NCBI RefSeq assembly: GCF_000236905.1
Contig: NC_016520.1
Coordinates: forward strand, 992,001 to 1,056,000
Origin: Tetrapisispora phaffii CBS 4417
Taxonomy: Eukaryota > Ascomycota > Saccharomycetes > Saccharomycetales > Saccharomycetaceae
Direction of reading: 5' to 3'
Length of the DNA stretch: 64,000 nt
Below are positions 63,263-64,000 of the stretch, piece after piece. Made by a program: the position numbers and the translations under genes. The number at the start of each line of letters is the position of its first letter. Within the stretch, counting starts at the first letter, position 1. Below the pieces are notes generated by a model. The model had not been told where the DNA came from. It was given only the letters and a program-made list of their open reading frames with translations, and did not search any database.

Positions 63263-64000
63263 ATGCAAAATTCTGTACAAGCCCCAGTGGTTGTTATGAA
63301 CACTAACCAAGAGAGGACTACCGGTCGTGAAGCTCAGATATCAAATATCACGGCTGCCAAGGCTGTCTCAGATGTTATCCGTACATGTTTGGGTCCTAAG
63401 GCTATGTTGAAGATGTTGCTGGATCCAATGGGTGGTTTAGTTTTGACCAACGATGGACATGCTATTCTTCGTGAGATTGATGTAGCACATCCAGCTGCTA
63501 AGTCTATGTTAGAATTGTCCCGTACCCAAGATGAAGAAGTCGGTGATGGTACTACTAGTGTCATTATTCTTGCAGGTGAAATATTAGCACAAACTGCTCC
63601 ATACTTAATTGAAAAGAATATCCATCCAGTTATTATCATTCAAGCTTTGAAGAAAGCTCTATCCGATGCTTTAGAGGTCATTGACGAAGTCAGTAAACCA
63701 GTGGATGTTGATAACGATGACGCTATGAAGAATTTGATCAAAGCTTCTATTGGTACTAAATATGTTAATTTATGGTCAGACAAGATGTGTGATTTATCAT
63801 TGACAGCAGTGAAGACTGTTCGCATTGATCTTGGTGATGTTCAAGAAGGCGAACCTAGATATGAAATCGATACTAAAAGATACGTTCGTGTTGAGAAAAT
63901 ACCAGGTGGAGAAGTTATGGACTCTTCAGTTTTGAAAGGTGTGATGCTAAATAAAGACGTTGTTCATCCAAAGATGTCTCGTTACATTGAGAATCCAAGA
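63263..64000 (+). CDS. CCT3: Cct3, chaperonin TRiC/CCT gamma subunit (5' part)
   Basis: The first 246 codons of the gamma subunit of the cytosolic chaperonin CCT, which folds actin, tubulin and other proteins. The frame is open to the window edge; the S. cerevisiae protein (YJL014W) has 534 residues. The group II chaperonin nucleotide site is intact: GDGTTS at residues 94-99, plus LGPKAMLKMLLDPMGG and NDGHAILREIDVAHPAAK upstream. The start MQNSVQAPVVVMNTNQERTTGR has three residues more than S. cerevisiae. The gene is cut by the window, not broken. Confidence 0.97.
   Translation, partial: MQNSVQAPVVVMNTNQERTTGREAQISNITAAKAVSDVIRTCLGPKAMLKMLLDPMGGLVLTNDGHAILREIDVAHPAAKSMLELSRTQDEEVGDGTTSVIILAGEILAQTAPYLIEKNIHPVIIIQALKKALSDALEVIDEVSKPVDVDNDDAMKNLIKASIGTKYVNLWSDKMCDLSLTAVKTVRIDLGDVQEGEPRYEIDTKRYVRVEKIPGGEVMDSSVLKGVMLNKDVVHPKMSRYIENPR

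Overview
The window is nuclear DNA of a budding yeast of the family Saccharomycetaceae. Genes are mostly intronless and AT-rich, encode long Asn/Ser/Gln-rich tails, and match Saccharomyces cerevisiae genes one by one. There is also a Pol III tRNA-Ser gene and a point centromere. Genes that in S. cerevisiae are split between the two whole-genome-duplication sister regions around CEN2 and CEN4 are interleaved here on one chromosome (SOK1, RAD57, MCD1, ATP16 from IV; DSF2, COQ1, RER2, ECM15, UTP20 from II), with the other copies missing. This points to a post-duplication yeast that sorted its duplicates differently from S. cerevisiae. I infer the Vanderwaltozyma/Tetrapisispora side of the tree, but cannot name the species.

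Layout. 0.8-17.5 kb: SOK1, DSF2, RAD57, COQ1, RER2 and a neutral trehalase (NTH1/NTH2), one arm of an ancestral pericentromeric block. 17.8-18.8 kb: ECM15 and a point centromere (CDEI 18365-18372, 136 bp CDEII of about 87% AT, CDEIII around the CCG at 18521-18523). 18.8-30.4 kb: UTP20, MCD1 and ATP16, the other arm. ECM15 is flipped relative to every other gene of the block and the centromere lies on its far side from the trehalase gene, which suggests a small inversion that carried the centromere.

30.4-39.8 kb is gene-poor: one tRNA-Ser(AGA), one C2H2 zinc-finger regulator with a probable 5' UTR intron, and long intergenic DNA. 39.8-46 kb: an Eds1/Rgt1-type Zn2Cys6 regulator, the vacuolar PQ-loop transporter YPQ1 and the ESCRT-III subunit VPS60. 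46.5-52.7 kb: the YAK1 kinase, a YJL144W-like small acidic gene whose reading frame breaks at a perfect -1 slippery site, SFH5 and TFA2. 53-64 kb: PET130, PUS6, BBC1, MRPS35, MPS3 and the 5' part of CCT3, a mix of S. cerevisiae chromosome X and VII neighbours.

The genes are housekeeping and regulatory rather than one pathway: isoprenoid synthesis (COQ1, RER2), chromosome segregation (CEN, MCD1, MPS3), ribosome biogenesis and mitochondrial function (UTP20, MRPS35, ATP16, PET130), and glucose/stress signalling (SOK1, YAK1, trehalase, EDS1-like). Recognisable promoter elements fit known regulation: an MCB box upstream of MCD1 and a PAC plus RRPE pair upstream of UTP20. I see no transposon, CRISPR array, rRNA or phage. 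Identities rest on remembered family sequences and gene order, not on a database search.
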